From JAAUUJ01 sp964392245 (GTDB lineage: Bacteria > Cyanobacteriota > Cyanobacteriia > Thermostichales > Thermostichaceae): a stretch of DNA of 16,003 bases. The notes under the pieces are model-generated. The model did no database searches, had not been told where the DNA came from, and saw only the letters and a program-made list of their open reading frames with translations. A program made the translations under genes and the position numbers. Shown piece after piece: positions 14,477-16,003 of this stretch (within the stretch, counting starts at the first letter, position 1; each line of letters begins with the position of its first letter). The DNA lies in NCBI GenBank assembly GCA_964392245.1, contig CAYMOX010000077.1, forward strand, positions 1 through 16,003, in the 5' to 3' direction.

Positions 14477-14594
14477 CAGTACACGTATTAGGAGAGAAGC
14501 TTCTTGAGAAACCCGATGCCCTTATCTTATCGAGATATTCAGGAACAACCCTATGAGATGGATTACAACCAAGAAGCAATCTCCATCACAATGC

Positions 14595-15623
14595 CTAATT
14601 AGCAGAGAAAGCGTGGCTCAGTTCTTCAAAGGAAAATTCCGTCCTCGCAGTGCTTGCATCTTCGCCCTCGATCACACTGTCGATCCAGGGAATAAAGGGA
14701 AACACCCGCGTATAAACTCCGTAGAGCCCAGGTCTGGCACAGCCGCGGCCCGTATTGACGATCCCCACCACCTCGGGCCGACCCTCCGACACCACCACTA
14801 GAGGACCCCCGCTATCTCCGCCACAAGCATCCTGTCCGCCTTCTTCTGGACCCGCACAGATCAGGTCAAAGGTGATCAGTCCTGGAGCACCAAATGCACG
14901 AGAACAGGTGAAGTTACTCACAATGGGGAGATTGACAAAATTCAACTGATCAGCAAAAGGACCATCCTCTGCTAATAGTCCCCAGCCAAAAACAGTGGAT
15001 GTTGCACCGACGGGAATCCTGTAGCTGGTAGGTAGAATTGCAAAATCGGTAACTGTCTGAACAGGAGATGCCAGCTTGATCAGAGCAATATCTGCATATC
15101 CGAGACTGCGGGGAGGGCGTTCTGTCATCCCCTGATCATCAATAATGAACGCATCCCAGGTGTTGTACCTGTCTATATCAAAAAAGGGATAGAACTCAAC
15201 ATCTGCAATCTCAAGACGTTCCCCGTCCTCAGGCACGTTGTAGTTACCTTGATCATCAACTGTAAAATCCTCTCGCCCAACCACGACAGCGGAGGGAAGA
15301 AAAAACTCCTCTCCGTCATAGAAGCAATGCGCTGCTGTCAATACCCATTCGGAAGCAATCAACACTCCACCACATGCGGGAAGCTCTGGAACAACAGTTC
15401 CTCCTACATCGACAGGAGTGACCAGGGCAACAATCCAGGGAGCCCGCCTTAAACCAATCAGCTCTCCCCCCACGATCAATTCCGTTCCAGACTCCAGACT
15501 CTGAGAAGTTGAAGCTTCCGAAGCCTGACTGATCGTTGGAGACGAGGATCCACAAGCAACTAGAGACCCTGCCAGGAGCGATAAGACCACCGATCCTGAA
15601 AGACCTTCAAGGATGTTTTTCAC
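14595..15623 (-). CDS. Lipoprotein trypsin-like serine protease (S1A family)
   Basis: The product is 342 residues. The start is GTG at 15623, with GAGGAGAG (complement of 15628-15635) just upstream. A signal peptide ends in lipobox LVAC (Cys24), so the enzyme is predicted to be tethered to a membrane. A Ser-rich linker leads to IVGG (50-53), the site where trypsin-like zymogens are cut to activate. The catalytic triad is complete: H99 in LTAAHC, D178 in DIALIKL, S271 in CGGDSGGP. D265, six residues before the serine, matches trypsin Asp189, so cleavage after Arg/Lys is expected. Paired cysteines (for example C84/C100, C240/C256, C267/C294) suggest disulfides and an oxidising location. It lies near other lipoprotein genes and ends at a strong terminator. 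The substrate is unknown. Confidence 0.93.
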   Translation of the reverse strand: MKNILEGLSGSVVLSLLAGSLVACGSSSPTISQASEASTSQSLESGTELIVGGELIGLRRAPWIVALVTPVDVGGTVVPELPACGGVLIASEWVLTAAHCFYDGEEFFLPSAVVVGREDFTVDDQGNYNVPEDGERLEIADVEFYPFFDIDRYNTWDAFIIDDQGMTERPPRSLGYADIALIKLASPVQTVTDFAILPTSYRIPVGATSTVFGWGLLAEDGPFADQLNFVNLPIVSNFTCSRAFGAPGLITFDLICAGPEEGGQDACGGDSGGPLVVVSEGRPEVVGIVNTGRGCARPGLYGVYTRVFPFIPWIDSVIEGEDASTARTEFSFEELSHAFSAN

Positions 15624-15868
15624 AATACTCTCCTCACCGTGAAATAAATATCAAATCATTCATAGATTACCACTAGACTCAATGCTTGATGATCAGCCGG
15701 AGTCGAAATGCTATTAAAAAAAATATTAAGTCTAGAGGTCGATCAAGAACCTAATGGTTGAAGACTCTTGGAGGTGCTGTCGTGAGCTGCTTTTTTCTTA
15801 TTCTGAGATTGCAGGGCACTGACCTGACTTTTCAACCGAAATCATCGGATCCGCTTAAGGGCACTGGG
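15624..15868. promoter_or_regulatory. Intergenic region upstream of the protease gene
   Basis: This holds the ribosome site of the protease gene (15628-15635), the 12-mer GACTCAATGCTT (15676-15687, minus strand AAGCATTGAGTC) also found upstream of the 265-aa lipoprotein gene, and an A/T-rich run around 15712-15728. No clear -35/-10 pair and no gene are seen. Confidence 0.35.
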
Positions 15869-16003
15869 TTAAGGCAGGTGGTCAGGATCGATCCCTTGAG
15901 ATCGTATGAAGGCCTCAAGTCGTGCTGCCCGTTGCCGCTCCTGTTCCGCCTGGATCTGTGCTTGATCTGCCCGTTGCCGTTCTGCCTCTTCCGGCAAAGG
16001 GAT
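15869..16003 (-). CDS. Uma2-family protein, C-terminal coiled-coil tail (cut by window edge)
   Basis: The minus strand from the edge reads 44 residues to TAA at 15869-15871, ending RSQGIDPDHLP. Before that comes an Arg/Gln/Ala/Glu-rich helix (EEAERQRADQAQIQAEQERQ and on). This ending, a charged coiled coil followed by a G-I-D-P-x-x-L-P terminus, is characteristic of many long Uma2 (DUF820) proteins in cyanobacteria, from memory of the family. The catalytic part lies beyond the window. The tail contains a 13-nt direct repeat (15925-15937 and 15967-15979) in a 42-nt, 14-residue register, each encoding RQRA. Confidence 0.7.
   Translation of the reverse strand: MPLPEEAERQRADQAQIQAEQERQRAARLEAFIRSQGIDPDHLP

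Noticed and set aside
14391..14579. A 62-codon minus-strand frame between the protease and the membrane protein genes
   Set aside because: It runs through a strong terminator hairpin (14451-14476) and has no recognisable feature.
1..16003. Search for CRISPR arrays, tRNAs, transposases or phage genes
   Set aside because: No spaced identical repeats, cloverleaf, or transposase or integrase motifs were seen by eye. Very short or decayed elements could be missed.

Overview
The window reads as chromosomal DNA of a cyanobacterium. The signs are a small cyanobacterial-type RRM RNA-binding gene, two Uma2-family genes, one copy of the HIP1 octamer GCGATCGC (1729-1736), and secreted lipoproteins built from modules common in cyanobacteria. 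Coding density is high. I see no transposase, integrase, tRNA, rRNA or CRISPR array. The species cannot be named from the sequence. GGATCC is conspicuously frequent (about 17 copies by eye, roughly 4 expected).

Left part (1-7331), mostly housekeeping. On the minus strand are the 5' part of a sulfite-oxidase-like oxidoreductase gene (cut by the edge), a small membrane-anchored Pro/Ser/Glu/Thr-rich protein and a CDF metal exporter. On the plus strand are an RRM protein and then a run of four genes: UDP-glucose 6-dehydrogenase, UDP-glucuronate decarboxylase (overlapping by ATGA), a DUF1537/four-carbon acid sugar kinase-like gene and a Uma2 nuclease-like gene. The first two make UDP-glucuronate and then UDP-xylose, precursors for surface polysaccharide. 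A dienelactone-hydrolase-family gene converges on the Uma2 gene.

Right part (7417-15623), the most distinctive region. Four predicted lipoproteins surround an ECF sigma factor and its RskA-type anti-sigma factor. Two are paralogues, both minus strand: an IPT/TIG-like domain followed by three ASH-like beta-sandwich domains (536 aa) or one (265 aa). Divergent from them is a lipoprotein carrying two tandem 198-residue modules, each opening with RTX-type calcium-binding repeats. Downstream are the sigma/anti-sigma pair, a convergent polytopic membrane protein, and a lipoprotein trypsin-like protease with a complete catalytic triad and a zymogen-type IVGG motif. Two good intrinsic terminators close minus-strand units, after the 536-aa lipoprotein and after the protease. 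I infer, without proof, a cell-surface or periplasmic module of binding proteins plus a protease, possibly controlled by the ECF sigma pair.

The right edge (15869-16003) is the coiled-coil C-terminus of a second Uma2-family protein.
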